A DNA stretch of 64,000 nt from Harmothoe impar (Eukaryota > Annelida > Polychaeta > Phyllodocida > Polynoidae). Both the position numbers and the translations under genes were made by a program. Position 1 is the first letter of the stretch; the number at the start of each line of letters is the position of its first letter. Shown here piece after piece: positions 25,255 to 36,926 of this stretch. Below the pieces are notes generated by a model, which was not told the DNA's origin, ran no database searches, and was given only the letters and a program-made list of their open reading frames with translations. The stretch lies in contig OX381709.1 of assembly GCA_947462335.1 (NCBI GenBank), positions 41,820,933 to 41,884,932 on the forward strand. Reading direction: 5' to 3'.

Positions 25255-28200
25255 AAAGCCTTTATATCACAAAACCTATGTAATAATCATCTTGAGCAAC
25301 TGGCCTCTATATTACAAAACCTATATAGTGGTCTGATATACGGAATTTCCCTCGAATAACAACTATTTTCCTCACATATCAACTTGCCTTTATATCACAA
25401 AAGCTATACTACTCTACAATGTCAAATTGCCCTAATATCTCCTCTGGCCTCTATATCACAAAACCTACATAATTGTAGTATCAACCGGCCTTTATCTCAC
25501 AAAAGCTATGTAATAATGATATGAACTGGCCTTTATATCACAAATGCTATATAGTGGTCTAATATACCGAATCTCCCTCAAATAAAAGCTATTCTCCTCT
25601 CATACCAACTTGCCTTTATATCACAAAACCCATTAAAATTGGTTCCAATATACCGAATTTCCCACAAAAAACAACTATTCTCCTCACATAGCAACTTGCC
25701 TTTATATCACAAAACCTATATATATATATATACTACTCTGACATGTCAAATTGCCCTAATATCTCCACTGGCCTCTATATCACAAAACCTACATAATTGT
25801 AGTATCAACCAGCCTTTATCTCACAAAAGCTATGTAATAATCATATCAACTGGCCTTTATATCACAAAACCTATGTATTAGTGGTCTGATATACTGAATT
25901 TCCCTCGAATAACAACTATTCTCCTCACAAATCAACTTGCCTTTATATCACAAAACCTATATATACTACTCTGACATGTCAAATTGCCCTATATCTCCTC
26001 TGGCCTTTATATCACAAAACCTACATAAAAGTAGTATCACCTAGCCTTGATCTCACAAAACCTATGTTATATTCATATCAACTTGCCTTTATATCACAAA
26101 ACCTATATATTGGTCTCATATGCTGAATATCCCACAAAAAACGACTATTTTCCTCACATATCAACATGCCTTTATATCACAACAGCTATACATACTACTC
26201 TGACATGTCAAATTGCCCTAATATCTCCTCTGGCCTTTATATCACAAAACCTACATAATAGTAGTATCACCTAGCCTTGATCTCACAAAACCTATGTAAT
26301 ATTCATATCAACTGGCCATTATGTCACAAAACCTATATACTGGTCTCATATGCTGAATTTCCCACGAATAACAACTATTTTCCTCACATATCAATTTGCC
26401 TTTATATCACAAAAGCTATACATACTACTCTGACATGTCAAATTGCCTTAATATCTTCTCTGGCCTCTATATCACAAAACCTACATAATTGTAGTATCAA
26501 CCAGCCTTTATCTCACAAAGCTATGTAATAATCATATCAACTGGCCTTTATATCACAAAACCTATATATATATAGTGGTCTGATATACTGAATTTCCCTC
26601 GAATAACAACTATTCGCCTCACATATCAACTTGCCTTTATATCACAAAACCTATATATACTACTCTGACATGTCAAATTGCCCCAATATCTCCTCTGGCC
26701 TTTATATCACAAAACCTACATAATTGTAGTATCACCTAGCCTTTATCTCACAAAACCTATGTAATATTCATATCAACTGGCCTTTATATCACAAAACCTA
26801 TATATATTGGTCTCTTCTGCTGAATTTCCAACAAAAAACGACTATTTTCCTCACATATCAACATGCCTTTATATCACAAAAGCTCTATATACTACTCTAA
26901 CATGTCAAATTGCCCTAATATCTCCTCGGGCCTCTACATCACAAAACCTACATAATTGTAGTATCAACCAGCCTTTATCTCACAAAAGCTATGTAATAAT
27001 GATATCAACTGCCTTAATATAACAAAACCTATATAGTGGTCATATATACCGAATTTCCCTCAAATAAAAGCTATTCTCCTCTCATACCAACTTGCCTTTA
27101 TATCACAAAACCCACTAATATTGATCTCATTTACCAAATTTCCCACAAACAACAACTATTCTCCTTACATGGCAACTTGCCTTTATATCACAAAACCTAT
27201 ACATACTACTCTGACATTTCAAATTGCCCTAATATCTCCACTGGCCTCTATATCACAAAACCTACACAATTGTAGTATCAACCAGCCTTTATCTCACAAA
27301 AGCTATGTAATAATCATATCAACTGGCCTTTATATCACAAAACCTATGTATTAGTGGTCTGATATACTGAATTTCCCTCGAATAACAACTATTCTCCTCA
27401 CAAATCAACTTGCCTTTATATCACAAAACCTATATATACTACTCTGACATGTCAAATTGCCCTAATATCTCCTCTGGCCTTTATATCACAAAACCTACAA
27501 ATAGTAGTATCACCTAGCCTTGATCTCACAAAACCTATGTTATATTCATATCAACTTGCCTTTATATCACAAAACCTATATATTGGTCTCATATGCTGAA
27601 TATCCCACAAAAAACGACTATTTTCCTCCAATATCAACATGCCTTTATATCACAAAAGCGATACATACTACTCTGACATGTCAAATTGCCCTAATATCTC
27701 CTCTGGCCTTTATATCACAAAACCTACATAATAATAGTATCACCTAGCCTTGATCTCACAAAACCTATGTAATATTCATATCAACTGGCCATTATGTCAC
27801 AAAACCTATATACTGGTCTCATATGCTGAATTTCCCACGAATAACAACTATTTTCCTCACATATCAATTTGCCTTTATATCACAAAAGCTATACATACTA
27901 CTCTGACATGTCAAATTGCCTTAATATCTTCTCTGGCCTCTATATCACAAAACCTACATAATTGTAGTATCAACCAGCCTTTATCTCACAAAGCTATGTA
28001 ATAATCATATCAACTTGCAAATATATCACAAAACCTATATATATATAGTTGTCTGATATACTGAATTTCCCTCGAATAACAACTATTCGCCTCACATATC
28101 AACTTGCCTTTATATCACAAAACCTATATATACTACTCTGACATGTCAAATTGCCCCAATATCTCCTCTGGCCTTTATATCACAAAACCTACATAATTGT

Positions 28201-28610
28201 AGTATCAACCAGCCTTTATCTCACAAAAGCTATGTAATAATGATATCAACTGCCTTTATATAACAAAACCTATATAGTGGTCATATATACCGAATTTCCC
28301 TCAAATAAAAGCTATTCTCCTCTCATACCAACTTGCCTTTATATCACAAAACCCACTAATATTGATCTCATTTACCGAATTTCCCGCAAATAACAACTAT
28401 TCTCCTTACATGGCAACTTGCCTTTATATCACAAAACCTATACATACTACTCTGACAGTTCAAATTGCCCTAATATCGTCACTGGCCTCTATATCACAAA
28501 ACCTACACAATTGTAGTATCAACCAGCCTTTATCTCACAAAAGCTATGTAATAATCATATCAACCGGCCTTTATATCACAAAACCTATATATAGTGGTCT
28601 GATATACTGA
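25255..28610. repeat. Left subterminal repeat array with a 1,473-bp higher-order duplication
   Basis: Units of roughly 55-75 bp each begin with GCCTTTATATCACAAAACCTA or a close variant and are grouped into blocks of about 230-310 bp. A longer period overlies this: 26277-26528 recurs at 27750-28001 with an identical translation, an offset of 1,473 bp, and neighbouring blocks share the same offset. This indicates recent unequal crossing-over or replication slippage. Confidence 0.85.
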
Positions 28611-28612
28611 AA

Positions 28613-29625
28613 TGCCTTTGTGATATAGAGGCAAGAAGAAATTCAAGAGCAATTTGATATATTGGAGTAGTATATATAGGTTTTGTGATATAAAGGCAAG
28701 TTGATATGTAAGAGAAATAGCTCATATTTGGGGGTAGTTTAGTATATTAGACCACTGTACATAGGTTTTGTGATATAAAGGCCAGTTGATATGATTATTA
28801 CAGAAGCGTTGTGATATAGAGGCCAGACGAAATTCAAGATCAATTTGATACATTGGAGTAGTATATATATATATAGGTTTTGTGATATAAGGGTACTTGA
28901 TATGTAAAATAAATATCTTATATTTTAGGATAGTTGAGTACAGGAGACCAGTATATAGGTTTTGTGATATAAAGGCAAGTTGATATGGTTATTACATATG
29001 TTTTGTGATATAAAGGCCAGTTGGTATGATTATTACAGAGCCTTTGTGATGTAGAGGCCAGAAGTAATTCAAGAGCAATTTGATATATTGGAGCGGTATA
29101 TATAGGTTTTGTGATATAAAGGCAAATTGATATGTAAGAAAAATAGCTCATATTTGGGGGTAGTTCAGTATATTAGACCAGTATATAGGTTATGTGACAT
29201 AAAGGCAAATTGATATGATTATTACATAGGTTTTGTGATGTAAAGGCCAGTTGACATGATTAGTTCAGAAGCTTTGTGATATAGATGCCAGAAGAAATTC
29301 AAGAGCAGTTTGATACATTGAAGTAGTATTATAGATTTTGTGATATAAAGGCTAGTTGGTATGATTATGATAGAGCCTTTGTGATATAGAGCCCAGAGGA
29401 AATTCAAGAGCAATTTGATACATTGGAGTAGTATATATAGGTTTTGTGATATAAAGGCTAGTTGATATGTAAGAAAAATAGCTTATATTTGGGGGTAGTT
29501 TGGTATATTAGACCAGTATATAAGTTTTGTGATATAAAGGACAGTTGATATGATCATTACATAGGTTTTGTGATATAAAGGCCAGTTGATGTTGATACCA
29601 TATAGGTTTTGTGATATAAAGGCTT
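28613..29625. repeat. Right subterminal repeat array, inverted relative to the left array
   Basis: Units carry TAGGTTTTGTGATATAAAGGC, the reverse complement of the left-array unit. The array is about one third of the length of the left one, so the arms are unequal. The polarity switch lies near 28612. Confidence 0.85.
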
Positions 29626-29992
29626 TTGTGGGATAAAGGCATTTTTTATGTGGGATAAAGGCTTTTGTGTTTTAACGCCAATTTTGTGGGATAAAGGCCC
29701 GTGGTCAGCCTTTATCTAACAAAACTATAGTCTTTTGTGGGATAAAGGACATTTTGTGGGATAAAGGCCCCACACATGCACACACAGACTCTTAGCCCTG
29801 GCCCATGGCTCGGGTGTTCCTCTCAGTCACACAGATGACCACCCACAACCAGAACAGGATGGTGACCCGATCACCCCCTTTAAGTGTCATCTTCCCTGTG
29901 ACTATAATGACGACCTACTTACTCATGCTGACGTCAGTGACTCTGGACTCTCGGTAGAGGAGTTCAGCCCCACCAAAATAGGCCCAACCCCG

Positions 29993-31710
29993 GTGGAATA
30001 TGCCCCAATTCGATCTACTTTCTGGCCTGTTATAGATCCCAAACAGTGGGGTGGCTTCCAACCCTATGCTGATGCCTACACTGCAGTAGCCGCTACTGGT
30101 CTACCAAATAGGCTGGGAGCCCGTATTACCCTTCCATCAGGCCTCAACCTCCAGGCCTGGGAGCAGGAGCTAGCCAACTACCATGATAAAGAGGTCTGCG
30201 AATTCCTCAGATTTGGGTGGCCTGTTGGGTACACTGCCTCGCAGTCCCCTCAGCGGATGGTAACCATGCCTCAGCCCTGCCATATGAAAAACAAATTCAG
30301 GAGTTTGTGACGAAAGAGCTCGCCCTGGGTGGCTTGGTTGGCCCCTTCGCTGCTCCACCATTCACCCCATGGACGCATATTGCACCCATAATAACCCAGC
30401 CAAAGAAAGACTCTCTCGACAGGCGCATCATCCTTGACCTGTCTTACCCTGAAGGTACTGGAGTGAATGTAGGTATAACCAAAAACTGCTTTGAAGGATG
30501 TCACCGCCCCTATACTCTCCCCTCTGTTGAGGACCTGGCACTTAGGGTCAAGAGCCTTGGACCCGGGTGCTTTATATGGAAGGCGGACATGGCCCGTGCT
30601 TACCGTCAGCTCCGCACAGACGTGGGTGACCTTCCCCTTCTTGGTTTCAAGGTCAAGGACATGATCTACATCGACCTGTGTCCGTCTTTTGGTTGTCGCC
30701 TCAGCAGCATGGCCTGCCAAAGGACCACAGGTGCAGTCACATACATCATGCGCTCCAAGCAACACTGGATATTGGCGTATCTGGATGACTTTGTCGGCGT
30801 AAAGCCAACATTTGACCTTGCTCAGAAAGCATACTCTGACTTCCTAGCCCTCATGAAAAAACTAGGCCTAGCCCTCGCCGAGCGTAAGTGCTTCCCACCA
30901 ACGATGGCAATTGAATGGCTTGGCTTCTACATGGACACCAGCCTCATGATTCTGTCTGTCCCCAATTCCAAACTGGAAGACATACTGTGCGAGTGCACAG
31001 CTTGGCTCAAGAAAACTCATGCGACGAAGAAGCAGATTCAGTCCTTAACTGGTAAACTTGTCCATGTGTCCAAGTGCGTGTTACACGCGAGGCGATTCAT
31101 CTGCAGGATCCTCGACACCCTCAGATCTGCACCTGAGACAGGCCTGGTCCCTCTCTCTGTCTCCTTCAAGGCTGACATTAAATGGTTTAAGATGTACGCT
31201 GAGCTGTCGAATGGAGTCCATCTACTTGAACCAGACCGGCTTGAATTCCACATTGAATGTGACTCCTCTCTCCAGGCTGGAGGTGGTAACAGTGACCTTC
31301 ACTACTACAACCTCCCCTACAGTGCCCCGCACTGTAGGCGGTACACAAACATTACCCAGCTTGAGGCAGTCAACCTACTCACGGCCTATAGAACCCTGAA
31401 GCCTGCATTCACTCCTGGTCTCAAGATCGTCATTCACACAGACAACATGTCTTCAGCGTCTTCACTTCGGTCTGGCCGTACCAAAGACCCTGCACTTGCA
31501 GCTTGCTCTCGTCAGCTGTGGCTTGAGGCAGCTGTGGGTGACCATACCCTCGACATACGCCATAAGCCTGGGGCGTTAATCCCCCTGGCGGATGGTCTGA
31601 GTAGGTACCACGAAAAAGACAAGAAGGCCTATGCTGATAGACAGATTGCCCTGAAGGGCCTGACCAGACGACAGCCGGCCCTCCCTCACCCCTTCTTCAC
31701 ATACATATGA
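29993..31710 (+). pseudogene. Reverse transcriptase and RNase H of the YR retrotransposon, with one frameshift
   Basis: The N-terminal part (YHDKEVCEFLRFGWPVGYTA) is read from 29993; the frame changes near 30230-30260, and the rest is open to TGA at 31708-31710. Reverse transcriptase motifs: RRIILDLSYPEG, WKADMARAYRQL (first catalytic Asp), SSMACQRTTGAVTYIM and YLDDFVGV (the two active-site Asp). RNase H follows: IECDSSLQ (Asp), TQLEAVNLL (Glu), IHTDNMSS (Asp) and PLADGLSR (Asp). The motif order and the YLDD form are typical of DIRS-superfamily polymerases, which copy element RNA into DNA. The single frame change in an otherwise open 1.5-kb frame points to recent inactivation, although a programmed shift cannot be excluded. 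The stop overlaps the start of the recombinase gene as ATGA. Confidence 0.88.
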
Positions 31711-34700
31711 GCTCTTATGTGTGTATATATGTTCCAGGTACCCCACTGGGGGAGCAGACAGTTGCATCCTTTAATGCTGCTGTCTCCACATCAACCCACC
31801 AGAATCGTCTCACCCATGCCAATATGTACTTAACGTTTGCCATCCACTATGGATTAGATATACTGTCACCTACCCTGCTGGAGGCCTGCCTCTACCAGCA
31901 GTACTTGGCCAATTCCCTAACTAGTAAAACTTCCAGAAAGAACTACACCTCCGGTGCCACCACCTGGATAAGAGAACATGGTGGCGACCCGTCGGCCCTA
32001 CAGTCCCTGGAGGCTAAGACAGTGGCTAAGGGTGCATACAGGTTATCCCCTACGCTCCCTAATCCGGCACCTCCACTCCTACCTTCAGACTTGATCTCAG
32101 GCTCAGTCTCACGAACGTGATGCAACTCAGGTAGCAAGGGGCTCCCAAAGTAAATTTGGTTTATGGTCAAGTCCTTCTATAATGGTATACTAGAGGTCTT
32201 GGTGCATACCACTAGATGGGTGGTTGTGCTTATATATACCTATGGTAGTCATGGCAACCATTCCAAATTGCCTATCTTCATTTAAAATCGCCTTTCTGAC
32301 CACTTTTTGTACCACATTGTATATGTGCTTTATTGGCAGTCAGTATTCTTATATTTTATGACTATCAGTTTCATTGGAGGGCATACAAATATGTTATTCA
32401 GGAAACACCAAACTTTATCCATAATACATCCCATTTTGACTTCCCAAGCACTTTGAAGAATGTAATTATTGTCTTTTTCTCACTCCTGAATCATTCTGAA
32501 ATATTTCCAAACTTTGCACATTTCTACTAAAAAAACTATCATATATGTAAATGTACTTTTTTGTACATAATATTGCCCAAATCCCTCATCTGCCCAACTA
32601 TATAGCACACTGTGCCCTCAGGCTTGCAAATGTTTCATAATTGTCATCTGACTAATGTATAACAAATTGGTCAGAAAAATCGCCTTTCTGACCATTTTTG
32701 TACCAAATTAAATATCTGCTCTATTGGCAATCAGTATTTATTTTCATGAATATATATCAATCTCATTTGGAGGGCATACCTATATGCTATTCATGAAAAA
32801 AACTAACTTTACCCATTATGCATCCCAGTTCTACCTTTCTATTAAAAGAATGGTCAGAAAAGTCGCCTTTCTGACTGGTCAGAAAGGCGATTTTGTATTG
32901 TAGGTTATACTGGTTTTAAACACCATTTCTGTATGTATTTTCTCATTTCTATTGGTGCCAATATGATGCCATATCATTATGCTATTTAGGAAAACACAAA
33001 CTTCACCAAAGATCCATTCCTATTATCCATTGCCAGTGAAAGAATGGTCAGAAAAATCGCCTTTCTGACTGGTCAGAAAGGCGATTTTGTATTGTAGGCT
33101 ATACTGGTATTAAACACCATTTCTGTATGTATTTTCTCATTTCTATTGATGCCAATATGATGCCATATCATTATGCTATTTAGGAAAACACAAACTTCAC
33201 CAAAGATCCATCCCTATTATCCATTTCCAGTGAAAGAATGGTCAGAAAAATCGCCTTTCTGACTGGTCAGAAAGGCGATTTTGCATTGTAGGCTATACTG
33301 GTATTAAACACCATTTCTGTATGTATTTTCTCATTTCTATTGATGCCAATATGATGCCATATCATTATGCTATTTAGGAAAACACAAACTTCACCCAACA
33401 TGCATCCCTATCATCCGTTGCCAGTGAAAGAATGGTCAGAAAAATCCGCTTTCTGACTGGTCAGAAAGGCGATTTTGTATTGTAGGTTATACTGGTATTA
33501 AACACCATTTCTGTATGTATTTTCTCATTTCTATTGGTGCCAATATGATGCCATATCATTATGCTATTTAGGAAAACACAAACTTCACCCAAGATGCATC
33601 CCTATCATCCGTTGCCAGTGAAAAAATGGTCAGAAAAATCGCCTTTCTGACTGGTCAGAAAGGCGATTTTGTATTGTAGGTTATACTGGTATTAAACACC
33701 ATTTCTGTATGTATTTTCTCATTTCTATTGGTGCCAATATGATGCCATATCATTATGCTATTTAGGAAAACACAAACTTCACCCAAGATCCATTCCTATT
33801 ATCCATTGCCAGTGAAAGAATGGTCAGAAAAATCACCTTTCTATCTGGTCAGAAAGGCGATTTTGTATTGTAGGTTGTACTGGTATTAAACACCATTTCT
33901 GTATGTATTTTCTCATTTCTATTGGTGCCAGTATGATGCCATATCATTATGCTATTTAGGAAAACGCAAACTTCACCAAAGATACACTCCTATTATCCAT
34001 TGCCAGTGAAAAAATGGGCAGAAAAATCACCTTTCTGACTGGTCAGAAAGGCGATTTTGTATTGCAGGTTATGCTGGTAGTTAATACTATTTTTGTTTGT
34101 ATTTTCTCTTTTCTGTTGATGCCAATGTGATGCCATGTCATTATGCTATTTAGGAAAAACAAATCTTCACCATGATGCATCCCTATTATCCATTGCCAGT
34201 GACAGAATGGTCAGAAAAATAGGCTTTCTGACTGGTCAGAAAGGCGATTTTGCTTGCTAGGTTAGAATCCAGGGGTAAAACATGAGACATGCAGTTGCTT
34301 GTGCATGTGGGCCAGCCCTGATGTTTGGATTATATTTGAGGGCCGTAGGGGCCCACAGAATGCAAATACAGTGCACACTTAAATACAAGAACTCTTCATG
34401 ATATGACTAGAGGTGCAAAACCTGGTCAGAAAGGATCCCTGTGAAAAATAGTCATGTTACACCTTTTGCGAGTGACACTGTGCATGGACTTGAGACAGAT
34501 ATGAGTGGGCTACTTTTTCTACCTGATGCTTCATGGGCTAGATTTTGTTAGGGAACTTGTATGACATTAAAAAAAATTATAATCTGCAGGGGGGATGGGA
34601 AACTATTTAAAAATCATCAAAAATACAAAAAATAGGTCAGAAAGGCGAATTGAGGCCAAAGACACCTATTAGTGAACTGTACCACCTGTAAAAAGTGTAT

Positions 34701-35614
34701 GTATGTGATTCTGACTTAGAATGATGCCAAATAATATTGTGCAATGATTCAAGACATAAATAACCCCAATACACCTATAAAATCTTTTTTTATTCATGAT
34801 TAAGCCCATTTATGGTCAGAAAACGTCAACTTTGGGTCACTTTTGGGCATATTATGGGCATAGTAATATATAGAGGTAGGGTAAACTATATATATTACGG
34901 TAGAACTAAATACTTTAAAACATATAGGCCAAAGAAAATGAGCTAAAAAGTAAAAGGGTTGGAAATATATAGAAAATAGCACATTTCAGTGAGTTGCACC
35001 AGGTTCATGAGAATGAGCCCTCAGTGTGCAGGTATCTTGACACCTCCCCTACGGGTCTCCCATTAAAAGCAGCCATCTGTGTTGGATACTTTGCATTTCT
35101 GCGAGCGTCCAATCTCCTGTCTCCCTCAGCTATATTATGGCTGGGCCCCCATACCCTCACAAGAGGTGACATATTACTCTCACCCACTGGACTTGTCGTC
35201 ACCCTGAAGTCCACTAAGACAATCCTACCTGGCATGACACCTGCTGCCCTGTACCTGCCTAGGATCCCTGGGTCTCCAGCCTGCCCAGCCTCTGCCTGGG
35301 AGAAGTATGTCGCCACGTCGCCTACCCTCCTAAGTGATCCTGCGTTCACTATACATGGAGCACCAATAACTCCCCAACAGCTCGTGGCAGTTCTCCAGTA
35401 TGTTCTCACACTGTCGGGCTGCCCCTATGCTGCCCGCATCCGGTCTCATTCTCTAAGACGCGGTGGGGCACAGGCTGCCCAGTTGGCTGGATGCACGCAG
35501 CCTGAACTTGCTGCCCATGGGACTTGGAAATCTCATTCTAGTATCAAAGCATATGTTCCCTCATCACTGTCACTGAATGTTGCTACCAAGCTAGCACATC
35601 TATTTGCCAACTAA
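31707..35614 (+). pseudogene. Tyrosine recombinase of the YR retrotransposon, split by a 2.9-kb insertion
   Basis: The first piece (31707 to about 32100) is the helical DNA-binding N-domain: THANMYLTFAIHYGL, then YLANSLTS, ending near PAPPLLPSDL. The second piece resumes near LHQVHENEPS (about 34994) and holds the catalytic domain: FLRASNLL (Arg I), HSLRRGGA (His-x-x-Arg) and GTWKSHSSIKAYV (Trp/His and the nucleophilic Tyr). All expected catalytic residues are present. The stop TAA (35612-35614) lies inside the B1 repeat. The start codon overlaps the RT stop (ATGA, 31707-31710), suggesting coupled translation in the intact element. The protein would integrate the circular element DNA. A spliced reading is possible (donor at 32042, acceptor ending 34989, in frame), but it would remove the conserved Pro-rich linker, so insertion is preferred. 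Confidence 0.85.
32130..34980. repeat. Insertion carrying a 194-bp hairpin satellite, inside the recombinase gene
   Basis: From about 32850 to 34260 there are eight tandem units with successive spacings of 193-195 bp (GGTCAGAAAGGCG starts near 32877, 33071, 33264, 33459, 33652, 33846, 34040 and 34235). Each unit holds a near-perfect palindrome: AAAATCGCCTTTCTGAC, a 2-base spacer, GTCAGAAAGGCGATTTT. More diverged single copies of the half-palindrome occur at 32286 and 32676 and on the right near 34637 and 34815. The outer limits and any target duplication could not be fixed. No coding capacity is seen. Confidence 0.85.
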
Positions 35615-35759
35615 ACAAACATTGACTCAACCACATATACCACTGTTTTGATGTTTGGGTAGATGTTCCACTACCGTATATCATAAAATGATATGAATGT
35701 ATTTGTGTATAAAAAGGATAAAAGCCACTTTATACAAAAAGTCTCGTCACCTTATCATT
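35608..35759 (+). repeat. Split direct repeat B1 of the YR retrotransposon
   Basis: It begins CAACTAAACAAACATTGAC and ends CGTCACCTTATCATT. It is nearly identical to 36009-36175 and contains the recombinase stop codon. Confidence 0.9.
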
Positions 35760-36008
35760 GGTCACTAACACGCGTGTTGGTGTGTAATGGTTGGTGGTGA
35801 GACTGATCTCAGTGGCAGCAAAGCGCAGTGGCACCCCCTCCAGGTCTAATCTAGGACTACACCAGGCGTCCGTGACGTCACCACAAGCGTTCCAGCTTCT
35901 CCAGCGTAAAAGTGTGTTCTTGGGAATATTTCTCCCACCCTCCCACACCAGACTTTAAGGTATTACTATACCTATATTGTTATTATATCCTCATGTTGTA
36001 TTGGTATA
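35760..36008 (+). repeat. A2 segment between B1 and B2
   Basis: About 250 bp, containing TGACGTCA (35873-35880) and a C-rich stretch. In YR elements the corresponding A1 copy stands at the left end and carries the promoter; no A1 is visible here. Assignment rests on position. Confidence 0.6.
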
Positions 36009-36175
36009 CAACTAAACAAACATTGACTCAACCACATATACCACTGTTTTCATGTTTGGGTAGATGTTCCACTACCGTATATCATAAAATGATATGAATG
36101 TATTTGTGTATAAAAATGTTGTTACTCACAGGATAAAAGCCACTTTATACAAAAAGTCTCGTCACCTTATCATTA
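36009..36175 (+). repeat. Split direct repeat B2, right end of the YR retrotransposon
   Basis: It repeats B1 with a small insertion (TGTTGTTACTCACA) near 36117. It ends at CTTATCATT, after which similarity to the B1-A2 junction stops, marking the element end. Confidence 0.88.
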
Positions 36176-36923
36176 GTGATATTGCACCACTCCAGTGAAA
36201 TAGTTTTAGACTTGATATTTGATCTATTGGACAAATTCAAAATGCAAAGGGAAGAAGGATGGGCGAAAGAGAAAATACTGTTACTGAAACCAGTATAATA
36301 TTCATGTTGAATTAATTCATAAAGCGGGACTGGAACCAACCACCATCAGATCCATGAACCTGATTTGGTGGCATCAAACTGATGTTTCCATCGGTTCATT
36401 GGTGCAGTAGCTCCTGACCCCTTCCTACCCCCTCGTCTGGAACTCCATTATTCCCCCATGCATGCATATTAACTTTTGACGCGATTTATTATGCCAAACC
36501 ACAAATCAGCGTATTGTAAACGGTATTTTTTTGGGAAGTACAAAGTATTGAATATAGTAGTAAGGGTGTGAACGAGATTCCTGATTATTTTAATATTTTA
36601 GCCTTGTTTTGATTCACAGGGAGACCTATTGTTAAGATGGTGCACCATATATATATATGCATAAGGTGTGAGTAGCATAATGAACGTGGAGTTTGTATCA
36701 GGGACCTGTGTAAATGTCTATTCCCCTGATTAATATCATAACGGTCCATAAAGAGTTACCAGCCAGTAGAGTAATTTTACCAGCCAACTTCACCTCTCTC
36801 ATCTCACCCTCACACCATATATATGAATGGGGTAAGGCTCCTGAGCAGAGCGGATTGACTGATGAAGAGACGAGAACACTACAGACAAATAAGCTGGTGT
36901 GGCCAATTCAGAGTGCCAGGAAA
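36176..36923. other. Non-coding interval, nothing recognised
   Basis: Between the retrotransposon end and a Harbinger-like MITE. Only short chance open frames. Confidence 0.4.
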
Positions 36924-36926
36924 TAA

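Larger units (their letters stand above)
25107..29774. mobile_element. Fold-back DNA element, 4,668 bp, with CATGC target duplication
   Basis: It starts TGTGGGGCCTTTATCCCAC and ends with the reverse complement. About 170-190 bp at each end are nearly identical inverted repeats. CATGC precedes it (25102-25106) and follows it (29775-29779), a 5-bp duplication that pinpoints insertion. Within the ends CCTTTATCCCACAAAA recurs several times. Inside, a variant (CCTTTATATCACAAAACCTA) is amplified into an array on the left (about 25255-28610) and an opposite array on the right (about 28613-29625), so nearly the whole element folds back. It encodes no protein; open frames across the arrays are repeat-derived. 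TGT...ACA ends with a 5-bp duplication recall elements moved by retroviral-type DDE integrases (for example Ginger), but that assignment is inference. It is nested between gag and RT of the YR retrotransposon. Confidence 0.88.
24071..36175 (+). mobile_element. Tyrosine-recombinase retrotransposon (DIRS/Ngaro-type), interrupted by two insertions
   Basis: Order: gag-like gene (24080-24910), reverse transcriptase plus RNase H (29993-31710), tyrosine recombinase in two pieces (31707-32120 and 34985-35614), then a direct repeat pair B1 (35608-35759) and B2 (36009-36175) separated by about 250 bp (A2). A recombinase in place of a DDE integrase, and split direct repeats in place of LTRs, define the YR retrotransposons. 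No methyltransferase domain is seen, which favours Ngaro/PAT over DIRS1-like. The left end is uncertain: a stop codon sits at 24071, gag lacks an early ATG, and no A1 repeat was found, so the copy is probably 5'-truncated. It is inactive as it stands, given an RT frameshift and the split recombinase. Confidence 0.85.

Noticed and set aside
25255..28610. Possible CRISPR-like array
   Set aside because: Animal DNA; the intervening segments are themselves repeated and the unit is a transposon subterminal motif.
25639..29413. Many similar 60-80 codon frames with SQNL/ITKP-like repeats
   Set aside because: They are translations of the fold-back element's tandem units, change frame freely and lack domains.
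32042..34989. The gap in the recombinase gene as a genuine intron (CAG/GTTATC ... TTTCAG)
   Set aside because: In-frame, but it would delete the Pro-rich linker (PNPAPPLLPSDL) that fits the expected inter-domain region of YR enzymes; insertion is simpler. Kept as an alternative in the findings.
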